DNA of 64,000 nucleotides, from contig NZ_JADPKK010000022.1 in NCBI RefSeq assembly GCF_023073915.1, positions 1,426,001 through 1,490,000 on the forward strand, given 5' to 3'. The notes below the pieces were generated by a model. It ran no database searches. It was given only the letters and a program-made list of their open reading frames with translations, and had not been told where the DNA came from. Below, one piece after another: positions 1 through 7,361 of the stretch; position 1 is the first letter of the stretch, and every line of letters begins with the position of its first letter. This DNA is from Bradyrhizobium sp. 149. Lineage in GTDB: Bacteria > Pseudomonadota > Alphaproteobacteria > Rhizobiales > Xanthobacteraceae. Both the position numbers and the translations under genes were made by a program.

Positions 1-218
1 CCTACCAACGAGGACCGCCCCTCGACGGCAGCCCGCAACTCCGGCAGTTCCGCGCAGAGCTCGTCGAGTAATCCCGTGAAGCGCCGAGCGGCCGCCTCAT
101 AGGCTGCACGCACCTCGCTCGGCTCGCCCCTCGCCTCAACGATCAGATCAATCGGTCCATCCTGCAAATGCAGCCGCCGGCCATCAGACAGCAACGCGAT
201 TTGCGGGAGCCTAGTCAT
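1..218 (-). CDS. UPF0280 / ApbE-like protein (3' end beyond window)
   Basis: Reading leftward from ATG at 218, the first 72 residues begin MTRLPQIALLSDGRRLHLQ and continue GPIDLIVEA, with an Ala/Glu-rich helix after that. This resembles the N-terminus of the UPF0280 family, which is related to the flavin transferase ApbE. The ATG overlaps the TGA stop of the upstream 6-hydroxynicotinate reductase (ATGA, 215–218), so the two are translationally coupled and probably act in the same nicotinate pathway. The specific role is unknown. The rest lies before position 1. Family assignment is from memory of the N-terminal pattern only. Confidence 0.7.
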   Translation of the reverse strand, partial: MTRLPQIALLSDGRRLHLQDGPIDLIVEARGEPSEVRAAYEAAARRFTGLLDELCAELPELRAAVEGRSSLV

Positions 219-1672
219 GCCCGAGGTCCCGGAATCGGGTTCTGCCAAGGCAATTGGCGAACATCGTCGCCGCCCTGCACCTCTGACAGCGGCTTGACAT
301 AATCCATGTGCCCGCCGAGCGCAGCGTAATCGGACAATTTCATCGTGAATTCGATCGGCGCGACCAGTGCGGGTGTCGGCACGTAGCCGAACGCCCCCGC
401 CGGCATCTGCGTCACGTCGACCATGTAGGTGATGCCGCCGCCCGGCCAGACATAAACAGGCGCGCCACCACTGGTGACGCGCGTCAGCGCGTCCTTCACC
501 GAGCGCGTCAGCCGCACCGGATTGTCGGTGACGCCCGCCCGCAAGGAACCACCGGCGCCGGCCATGAACAGCACCGTACACAACGCCGGTTCGCAATTCT
601 CCTGAATGCGCTCGACCGAGAACTTGAGGTCATCAGGCATCTCGGTCTCGACCGGCTTCAGGGCTTCGTCGAGCACGTAGTAGGACGAATGCTCTCCGGT
701 CGTGGAGACCATCAGCATGGAGAGACCGGCCCTGGCTTCCTTGGCGTCGAACGGCCCGAGGATCGCGAGCGGATCGGAGATATTGGTGCCGCCCCAACCC
801 GTGCCGGGATCGGCGACCTGGAAATAGCGGCCGGGCGTCGAGCGGCGCCCCTTCAGCTTGATGCCGGTGTCGGCGATGTCGAGCAGCTTGCCGGCCTGGT
901 GCTCCGAGAGCACGCCGGTGATGTGGTCGTCGACCACGACGACCTCGTCGACCTTGCCGTGCCATTGCTTGGCGAACATGCCGATCGTCGCCGAGCCGCA
1001 GCCGACGCGCATGCGCTCTTCTTTCATGCCGTTGACGATCGGCGGCTGACCAGCCTGCACCACCACGCTCGCACCGCCGTCGATGGTGAGCTCGACCGCC
1101 TTGCAATTGGCGAGGTCCATCAGCGTGTCGCAGGTGATGCGGCCTTCCTTCTTGGAGCCGCCGGTCAGATGATGTACGCCGCCGAGTGACAGCATCTGCG
1201 AGCCGTATTCGCTGGTCGTGACATGGCCCACCGCTTCGCCCTGCGCCCGGACGGTCGCGGTCTCCGGCCCGAGATAGCGGTCGGTATCGATCTTCACCTT
1301 GACGCCGCAATAGGAGAAGATGCCTTCGGTGACCACGGTCACCATGTCGACGCCATCGACCTCCGCGGAGACGATGAAGGGCGCCGGCTTGTAGTCGGGA
1401 TAGGTCGTGCCCGCGCCGATCGCCGTCACAAAGGTTGAAGGCTCGTGGACGATCCTGCCGTCCCAATCTTCGGTGCGGTTGAACGGAACGAGCTTTCCGC
1501 CATGCGAGACGGTGCGCTCCAGGATCACATGCGGATCGACGCGGACGAGCTTGCCGTCGTGATTGGCATAGCGATCGCAGGCGCCCGCCGCGCCCGGCTT
1601 GATGTAGCACATCACCGGACAGGCATCGCAGCGGATCTTGTCGATGGCGGCGCTCGTAGGTTCAGTCACCAT
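215..1672 (-). CDS. 6-hydroxynicotinate reductase
   Basis: About 485 aa. The N-terminus carries a Cys cluster (C15, C18, C22, C32) within CDACPVMCYIKPGAAGAC, typical of an iron-sulfur cluster site in this family. 6-hydroxynicotinate reductase makes 6-oxo-1,4,5,6-tetrahydronicotinate in the reductive nicotinate pathway. That route is known biochemically from Eubacterium barkeri and Azorhizobium caulinodans. I chose ATG 1672 because the family-like sequence starts there; the frame stays open to 1918, but the extra residues look non-coding and contain operator-like DNA. It is divergent from nicAB and coupled to a UPF0280 gene. An operator-like site (1700–1717) lies about 28 bases upstream. Confidence 0.83.
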   Translation of the reverse strand: MVTEPTSAAIDKIRCDACPVMCYIKPGAAGACDRYANHDGKLVRVDPHVILERTVSHGGKLVPFNRTEDWDGRIVHEPSTFVTAIGAGTTYPDYKPAPFIVSAEVDGVDMVTVVTEGIFSYCGVKVKIDTDRYLGPETATVRAQGEAVGHVTTSEYGSQMLSLGGVHHLTGGSKKEGRITCDTLMDLANCKAVELTIDGGASVVVQAGQPPIVNGMKEERMRVGCGSATIGMFAKQWHGKVDEVVVVDDHITGVLSEHQAGKLLDIADTGIKLKGRRSTPGRYFQVADPGTGWGGTNISDPLAILGPFDAKEARAGLSMLMVSTTGEHSSYYVLDEALKPVETEMPDDLKFSVERIQENCEPALCTVLFMAGAGGSLRAGVTDNPVRLTRSVKDALTRVTSGGAPVYVWPGGGITYMVDVTQMPAGAFGYVPTPALVAPIEFTMKLSDYAALGGHMDYVKPLSEVQGGDDVRQLPWQNPIPGPRA

Positions 1673-1699
1673 GTCAAAGCCAGCCGACAGTGCAGTTAT

Positions 1700-1717
1700 C
1701 ATTTGTACACGAACGAT
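1700..1717. promoter_or_regulatory. Operator-like site upstream of 6-hydroxynicotinate reductase
   Basis: On the minus strand this site reads ATCGTTCGTGTACAAATG. It matches the site at 1853–1868 at 14 of 16 positions (CGTTYGTGTACAAAYG) and shares TGTACAAATG with the palindrome at 7030–7051. It lies just upstream of the reductase start, a position suited to repression. The regulator is unknown. Confidence 0.55.
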
Positions 1718-1852
1718 GTTGCGCGCACTCCCGAAGGCTGTCAAGCGGCGGTGCGACGTAAAAGACAGGCCTGCCGCATAAAACCTCATTTGCCTATCCA
1801 CTCTGTCCACAAAGAAGGCATTCGCGCTGCACTGCGGCATGCACGGCTTGCA

Positions 1853-1868
1853 CGTTTGTGTACAAACG
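1853..1868. promoter_or_regulatory. Palindromic operator-like site upstream of nicA
   Basis: CGTTTGTGTACAAACG has perfect 6-bp arms (CGTTTG/CAAACG) around TGTA. It lies about 88 bases before nicA, in the divergent intergenic region 1673–1955. It is near-identical to the site at 1700–1717 read on the other strand. Confidence 0.6.
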
Positions 1869-1955
1869 GTATCGTCGCAACGTAGGTTTTGAGCGTTCTT
1901 GGAATTTTCGCGAAGCATTGGCCGCGGCGTTCAACGAGTCGATTTGGGAAAGAGG

Positions 1956-2438
1956 ATGACGCAGACACCGATCCGCCTCACCGTGAACGGCAGGATCCAC
2001 GAGATCACTGCGGCGCGAGACACGCCGCTGCTCTACGTGCTGCGCAACGATCTCGCGCTCAACGGGCCGAAATACGGTTGCGGTCTCGGCGAATGCGGCA
2101 CATGCACTGTCCTGATCGACGGCGCCGCGGCGCGCTCCTGCGTCATCCCTATCAGTGGCTGCATCGGCCGCGACATCGTGACGCTCGAAGGGCTCGGCAC
2201 CCGTGACAAGCCGGATCTGGTGCAGCAGGCCTTCATCGACGAGCAGGCCGCGCAATGCGGCTATTGCCTCAATGGCATGATCATGACCACCAAGGCGCTG
2301 CTTGCGATCAACCCGCGGCCCACCGAACAAGAGGCGCTTGCGGCACTGCGCTACAATCTCTGTCGTTGCGGCACCCACGTCGAAATCCTGCGCGCCGTCA
2401 TGCGCGCGTCTGGCCAGTTCGCCGAGGCCGGTGACTGA
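1956..2438 (+). CDS. nicA: Nicotinate dehydrogenase, 2Fe-2S subunit
   Basis: 160 aa. It is the small iron-sulfur subunit of the nicotinate hydroxylase that forms 6-hydroxynicotinate. An N-terminal plant-type 2Fe-2S motif (CGLGECGTC followed by a later Cys) precedes the second-cluster motifs CGYCLNGM and CRCGTH, the standard layout of xanthine-oxidase-family small subunits. ATG 1956 is preceded by GGGAAAGAGG; an upstream in-frame start at 1899 has no comparable site. The stop overlaps the nicB start (TGATG, 2436–2440), so the subunits are coupled. Confidence 0.93.
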   Translation: MTQTPIRLTVNGRIHEITAARDTPLLYVLRNDLALNGPKYGCGLGECGTCTVLIDGAAARSCVIPISGCIGRDIVTLEGLGTRDKPDLVQQAFIDEQAAQCGYCLNGMIMTTKALLAINPRPTEQEALAALRYNLCRCGTHVEILRAVMRASGQFAEAGD

Positions 2439-5400
2439 TGGCCTCCCCTGTCTCGAACGGAGCTGAGCTGCAATCCGGCTCGCTCGTCGTCGTCCGCACC
2501 GTGGACGAGTGCACATCCGAGACGTTCGTTCGCATCACCGCGGACGGTTCGGTCACGGCCTACAACGGCCATGTCGATCTCGGCACCGGCATCCGCACGG
2601 CGCTTGGGCAAATCGTGGCTGAAGAGCTCGACGTCTCCTTTGCGCGCGTCGTCGTCGTGCTCGGCGACACCGCAATGGTGCCGAACCAGGGCGCCACGAT
2701 CGCGAGCGAGACCATCCAGATCACCGCCGTTCCCCTGCGCAAGGCCGCCGCGCAGGCGCGACACTTCCTGATCGCGCGTGCGGCCGAGCGATTGGAGCTG
2801 CGGGCAGCCGATCTTAGAATCGAAGACGGCCTCGTGCGCGGGGACGACAATCGCAGTGTCAGCTATGGCGAGTTGATCGGCGGCGAGACCATTCGGCTCG
2901 AGCTTGCCGACGACGTCGCGGTCAAGGCGGTCGGCGATTACGCCATTGTCGGCCAATCGATGCCCCGCGTTGATCTGCCGGCCAAGGCCACGGGCGAGCT
3001 GACCTTCGTGCACGACATCCGAGTATCAGGCATGCTGCACGGCCGCGTGGTGCGCCCGCCCTATGCCGGCGTCGACGCCGGCCCGTTCGTCGGCACCAGC
3101 CTGATCGCCGTTGACGAATCTTCGGTGCGGGACATTCCCGGACTCATAGCCGTCGTGCATATCCGCGATTTCGTCGGCGTGGTCGCCGAGCGCGAGGAAG
3201 ATGCGATCCGCGCAGCAGAGCAACTTGCGGTGAGCTGGAAGCCGACGCCTGATCTGACCGATCTCAACGATGTCGAGACCGCGCTTCGTGCCAACCCGTC
3301 GACGCCGCGCACGCTGATCGACAAGGGCGATGTCGGTGCTGCCATTGCCGGCGCGGCCAAGCCGATGCAGCGCACCTACGTCTGGCCCTATCAGATGCAT
3401 GCCTCGATCGGCCCGTCCTGCGCGGTCGCCGACTTCCAGGACGGCAACATCCGCGTCTGGTCGGGCACGCAGAATCCGCACGTGCTGCGCGGAGACCTGG
3501 CGCTGCTGATGGAGCGTCCCGACAGCGAGATCGAGGTCATCAGGTTGGAGGCCGCCGGCTGCTACGGTCGCAATTGCGCCGACGATGTCACCGCGGACGC
3601 GCTGTTGCTCTCGCGCGCGGTCGGCCGGCCCGTACGCGTGCAGCTGACGCGCGAGCAGGAACACGCCTGGGAGCCCAAAGGCGCCGCGCAACTCATCGAC
3701 GTCAATGGCGGCCTGGATGCGGACGGCGGCGTCGCGGCTTACGATCTCGCCACGCGCTATCCGTCGAATGCTGCACCGACCTTGGCGCTGTTGCTGACGG
3801 GGCGGATATCGCCGAAGCCGGACGTCCTCCAGATGGGCGACCGCACCGCGGTCCCGCCTTACGATTACGACCACATGCGTGTCGTCGCGCACGACATGGC
3901 ACCGATCGTGCGCGCGTCCTGGTTTCGCGGCGTCTCCGCCCTGCCGAACACCTTTGCGCATGAATCCTATATCGACGAGGCCGCAGCCGAAGCCGGCGTC
4001 GACCCGATCGAATACCGTTTGCGCTATCTGAAAGACCAGCGCGCCGTCGATCTCGTCCATGCGGTCGCCGAGCGCGCGGGCTGGACGCCGCGGCCGGTGC
4101 GCGAAGAGAAAGACGGCGAGATCGTGCATGGGCGCGGCTTTGCCTATGCGCTCTACGTTCACAGCAAGTTTCCCGGCTACGGCGCGGCGTGGTCGGCCTG
4201 GGTCACCGACGTTGCCGTGAACAAGTCGACCGGCGATGTCAGCGTGACGCGCGTGGTCGCCGGGCAGGACTCCGGATTGATGATCAACCCGGACGGCGTG
4301 CGCCACCAGATCCATGGCAACGTCATCCAGTCCACCAGCCGCGCGCTGATGGAGAAGGTCTCGTTCGAGCGCGGCGCAGTCGCGGCGCGCGAATGGGGCG
4401 CCTATCCGATCATCCCCTTCCCTGACGTGCCCAAGATCGACGTGTTGCTGCTGCCGCGGGCGGACCAGCCGCCGCTCGGCGTCGGCGAATCTGCCTCGGT
4501 CCCGAGTGCGGCTGCGATTGCGAACGCAATCTTCGATGCCACCGGCGTGCGCTTTCGCGAGCCGCCGTTCACGCCCGAGCGCATCCTGAAAGGATTGCGC
4601 GGCGACGCACCGGCCACGCCGCAGGCGCTGCCGGCTCCCGCTACGCCACAACCACCCCGCATCTGGAGGAATCCGTTCGCCAAAGGCGCCGGCATCTTCG
4701 CGACAGTCGCGGCTGTCTGCACCGCCGCGATCGGCATCGGCGCGGCGCTTGTTCCAGGGCGCGCGATTGCGCCGATCGCGCCGCCCGATGCTTCTGTCTA
4801 CTCCGCGGCGACGATCGCGCGCGGCCAGCAACTCGCCGCACTCGGCAATTGCGCGGAGTGCCACACCACGACCGACGGTGCGCTCAATGCCGGCGGCCGT
4901 GCCCTGGAGACGCCGTTCGGCACGATCTACGCGACCAACATCACGCCCGACGTTGAAACTGGTATCGGCGCCTGGTCCTATCCCGCCTTCGAGCGCGCGA
5001 TGCGCGACGGGCTGCATCGCGACGGACGGCAACTCTATCCCGCCTTTCCCTACACGCACTTTGCGAAAACTGGCGATGCCGACATGCAGGCGCTCTACGC
5101 TCATCTGATGGCGCAGCCGGCGGTGCGCGCGACCCAGCCTGCGAATACGCTCGCCTTTCCGTTCAATCTCCGCCCGCTACTTGCTGGATGGAATGCGCTG
5201 TTCCACCGGAGCCGCGAGTTCAAGCCCGACCCTGCCAAGTCCGAGGTCTGGAATCGCGGCGCCTATCTCGTCGAGGGGCTCGGCCATTGCAGCGCCTGCC
5301 ACTCGCCGCGCAACGCGCTCGGTGCCGAGCAGCGCAACGCCTATTTCGCCGGCGGTTTTGCCGAGGGCTGGGAAGCGCCGCCGCTGAGCTCGTTGTCACA

Positions 5401-5962
5401 CGCACCGATCCCATGGAACGAGGACGAGCTCTACGCTTATTTGCGCACCGGCCATTCGCGCTATCACGGCGTCGCCGCCGGCCCGATGGCGCCGATCGTC
5501 AGGGACCTCAAGGCCCTGCCCGATCAGGACATCCGTGCGATGGCGGTCTATCTCAACTCGTTCAATGACACCGCAACCGAAACGCCGGACGCGCTCGCGT
5601 CACGTCTCGAAAGCGCGACGCAAGTCACCATCGCGTCCACCAGCGGCGCGCGGATCTATCAGGGCGCCTGCGCCGTCTGCCACGAGGTCGGCGGCCTGCC
5701 GCTGTTCGGAAGCCGCCCCTCGCTCGCGCTCAACAGCAATTTGCACAGCGCCACGTCGGACAATCTCGTGCAAATCGTCCTGCACGGCATCGCCGAGCCG
5801 GTGTCGAGCGAACTCGGCTACATGCCGGCATTCAAGAACAGCATGAGCGATGCGCAGGTGGAGGAACTCGTCACTTTCCTGCGCAAGCAGTTCGCACCGG
5901 ACAGGCCGGCATGGACCGGCGTGCGTGAGACGATCGCGCGCGTGCGCACCTCAACTCACTAG
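2438..5962 (+). CDS. nicB: Nicotinate dehydrogenase, molybdopterin/cytochrome c subunit
   Basis: 1174 aa, close to the size expected for the NicB type. Residues 1 to about 730 are a molybdopterin-binding xanthine-dehydrogenase-like domain (GHVDLGTGIRTALGQI near the start, GVGESASVPSAAAIANAI near its end). A hydrophobic segment at about 750–770 follows. Then come three cytochrome c domains with CAECH (805–809), CSACH (951–955) and CAVCH (1078–1082). With NicA it hydroxylates nicotinate at C6 and passes electrons through haems to the respiratory chain instead of to NAD. Its stop shares the tetramer CTAG with the stop of the convergent dioxygenase-like gene. Confidence 0.93.
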   Translation: MASPVSNGAELQSGSLVVVRTVDECTSETFVRITADGSVTAYNGHVDLGTGIRTALGQIVAEELDVSFARVVVVLGDTAMVPNQGATIASETIQITAVPLRKAAAQARHFLIARAAERLELRAADLRIEDGLVRGDDNRSVSYGELIGGETIRLELADDVAVKAVGDYAIVGQSMPRVDLPAKATGELTFVHDIRVSGMLHGRVVRPPYAGVDAGPFVGTSLIAVDESSVRDIPGLIAVVHIRDFVGVVAEREEDAIRAAEQLAVSWKPTPDLTDLNDVETALRANPSTPRTLIDKGDVGAAIAGAAKPMQRTYVWPYQMHASIGPSCAVADFQDGNIRVWSGTQNPHVLRGDLALLMERPDSEIEVIRLEAAGCYGRNCADDVTADALLLSRAVGRPVRVQLTREQEHAWEPKGAAQLIDVNGGLDADGGVAAYDLATRYPSNAAPTLALLLTGRISPKPDVLQMGDRTAVPPYDYDHMRVVAHDMAPIVRASWFRGVSALPNTFAHESYIDEAAAEAGVDPIEYRLRYLKDQRAVDLVHAVAERAGWTPRPVREEKDGEIVHGRGFAYALYVHSKFPGYGAAWSAWVTDVAVNKSTGDVSVTRVVAGQDSGLMINPDGVRHQIHGNVIQSTSRALMEKVSFERGAVAAREWGAYPIIPFPDVPKIDVLLLPRADQPPLGVGESASVPSAAAIANAIFDATGVRFREPPFTPERILKGLRGDAPATPQALPAPATPQPPRIWRNPFAKGAGIFATVAAVCTAAIGIGAALVPGRAIAPIAPPDASVYSAATIARGQQLAALGNCAECHTTTDGALNAGGRALETPFGTIYATNITPDVETGIGAWSYPAFERAMRDGLHRDGRQLYPAFPYTHFAKTGDADMQALYAHLMAQPAVRATQPANTLAFPFNLRPLLAGWNALFHRSREFKPDPAKSEVWNRGAYLVEGLGHCSACHSPRNALGAEQRNAYFAGGFAEGWEAPPLSSLSHAPIPWNEDELYAYLRTGHSRYHGVAAGPMAPIVRDLKALPDQDIRAMAVYLNSFNDTATETPDALASRLESATQVTIASTSGARIYQGACAVCHEVGGLPLFGSRPSLALNSNLHSATSDNLVQIVLHGIAEPVSSELGYMPAFKNSMSDAQVEELVTFLRKQFAPDRPAWTGVRETIARVRTSTH

Positions 5963-6927
5963 GCGTGCTTCTTCACTTCCACCGGCGGCGTGCCGTGGGT
6001 GTGGAACGACTCGATCGTTTTCAGACCCCACGCCTGGCCCTTCTTGCGCTCCTCTTCCGTCCACACGATCGGCTTCCAGTCGGGCGCGAGGATGAGGCGC
6101 GCGCCGGCATTGGCGACTTCGACACGGTTGCCGCCGGGCTCGTAGACGTAGAGGAAGAAGGTCTGCTGGATCGCGTGCTTGTGCGGGCCGGTCTCGATGT
6201 GGATGCCGTTCTCCAGGAAGATGTCGGCGGCGCGCAAAATCTCTTCGCGGCTGTCGAGCGCGTAGGTGACGTGGTGGAAGCGGCCGGGGGTGCCGGAATG
6301 GTCGAGCGAATAGGCGAAATCGTAGCTCTTGTTCGACATCGTCAGCCACATCGCCGCTTCGCGGCCGTCGTTCAGCACGATCTGCTCGGTGAGACGGCAG
6401 CCGAGATAGTTCTCGAAGAACTCGCGGTTCGCCTTGATGTCAGTGGCGAGGCAGTTGAGATGGTCAAGGCGCCGGACGTTGACGCCGCGCGCGGGAAAGC
6501 GCTGCGCCTGGTTCTTCAGTGCGGGCTTCAGCTCGGGCGGCGCCTGATACCATTCGGTCTCGTAATAGAGCTCGACGATGTGGCCGTCAGGATCGCGGCA
6601 GCGGAAGGTCGGCCCCTGCCCCATGTCGCCGTCGATCCAGCCGATGTCGAAGCCGGAACCCTTCAGCGCCGCGACGCGGCGCTCCAGCGCCTGCTGGCTG
6701 CGCGCGCGCAGCGCCATGTGCTCCATGCCCGATGTCTTCGCCGCCGTCAGCTTGAGCGAGTAGCGCTCGTAATCGTCCCAGCCGCGCAAATAGACCGACT
6801 CGCCCTTTTGGCCGCTGACGGTCATGCCCATCACGTCGACGAAGAATTTCAGGCTCTCGTCCGGCTTCGGTGTCAGCAGCTCCATGTGGCCGAGATGAGC
6901 AAGATCGAGGATCGGTTCGGGCTGCAT
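5959..6927 (-). CDS. Extradiol (catechol 2,3-dioxygenase-like) ring-cleavage enzyme
   Basis: 322 aa with two vicinal-oxygen-chelate modules. The expected non-haem Fe(II) ligands of type I extradiol dioxygenases are present in the second module: H156 (LDHLN), H218/H219 (RFHHVTYA) and E270 (GGNRVEVANAG). ATG 6927 follows TTGGAGGACACC, a strong ribosome site; an upstream in-frame start at 6975 is less likely. A perfect inverted repeat lies about 100 bases upstream (7030–7051). The gene converges on nicB with a 4-bp overlap. The substrate is unknown: an extradiol enzyme is not an obvious member of the reductive 6-hydroxynicotinate route. Confidence 0.85.
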   Translation of the reverse strand: MQPEPILDLAHLGHMELLTPKPDESLKFFVDVMGMTVSGQKGESVYLRGWDDYERYSLKLTAAKTSGMEHMALRARSQQALERRVAALKGSGFDIGWIDGDMGQGPTFRCRDPDGHIVELYYETEWYQAPPELKPALKNQAQRFPARGVNVRRLDHLNCLATDIKANREFFENYLGCRLTEQIVLNDGREAAMWLTMSNKSYDFAYSLDHSGTPGRFHHVTYALDSREEILRAADIFLENGIHIETGPHKHAIQQTFFLYVYEPGGNRVEVANAGARLILAPDWKPIVWTEEERKKGQAWGLKTIESFHTHGTPPVEVKKHA

Positions 6928-7361
6928 GGTGTCCTCCAAGGCGTGGCTTGCGATCCGCTGGTCCGGATCGCGCAATCGGGCTCAGGAACCGGCTCACGCG
7001 CCGGTGGGCGGCACTGAGGCCGCCGGTCCATTTGTACTAATGTACAAATGATTAGGTCCCGTCAACAAATCACCCGGGCCGCTGAGATCGAATGACGGGC
7101 CGTCCAAGATGACAATCGTCCCCCGACCGGCCTGACCGAGTAGCTGAATGGTAAAATCTTCCTTAACCACTCCCGGGCTCGTCGGACTGCGAAAAGCACC
7201 ATTTTCCGGCCGCTTCTGCCCAAAAATATGTATTGGGAACAAACCTCGCAGCCGAATTGTCACGGATTTAATGAAGCGCCGGCGCCTGCCGCTTAACCGT
7301 TTGTCCAGCGACGGCTGCGCATAGTCGGGCAAAGCCCTTGCTCTTGTCAGGTTCATTCATT
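6928..7361. other. 434-bp intergenic region between divergent genes
   Basis: It holds the 7030–7051 operator-like palindrome near the dioxygenase side. The rest (about 7060–7361) must contain the promoter for the HerA-like gene. I see no convincing ORF, RNA or repeat in it. Confidence 0.6.
7030..7051. promoter_or_regulatory. Perfect inverted-repeat operator upstream of the dioxygenase
   Basis: Arms CATTTGTAC and GTACAAATG are perfect 9-bp reverse complements separated by TAAT. The arms share TTTGTAC/GTACAAA with the two sites in the nic intergenic region. The site lies 103 bases upstream of the dioxygenase ATG, which suggests co-regulation. Confidence 0.7.

Noticed and set aside
308..1885. 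Plus-strand reading frames over the 6-hydroxynicotinate reductase gene
   Set aside because: They are rich in Arg, His and Asp with no known motifs, and the minus-strand gene explains the sequence.
1673..1918. N-terminal extension of 82 residues for the 6-hydroxynicotinate reductase
   Set aside because: It would cross two operator-like sites and has no family resemblance; ATG 1672 gives the expected N-terminus.
3026..5104. A 692-aa minus-strand frame inside nicB
   Set aside because: Long open frames opposite a GC-rich gene are expected; nicB has clear motifs in the same stretch.
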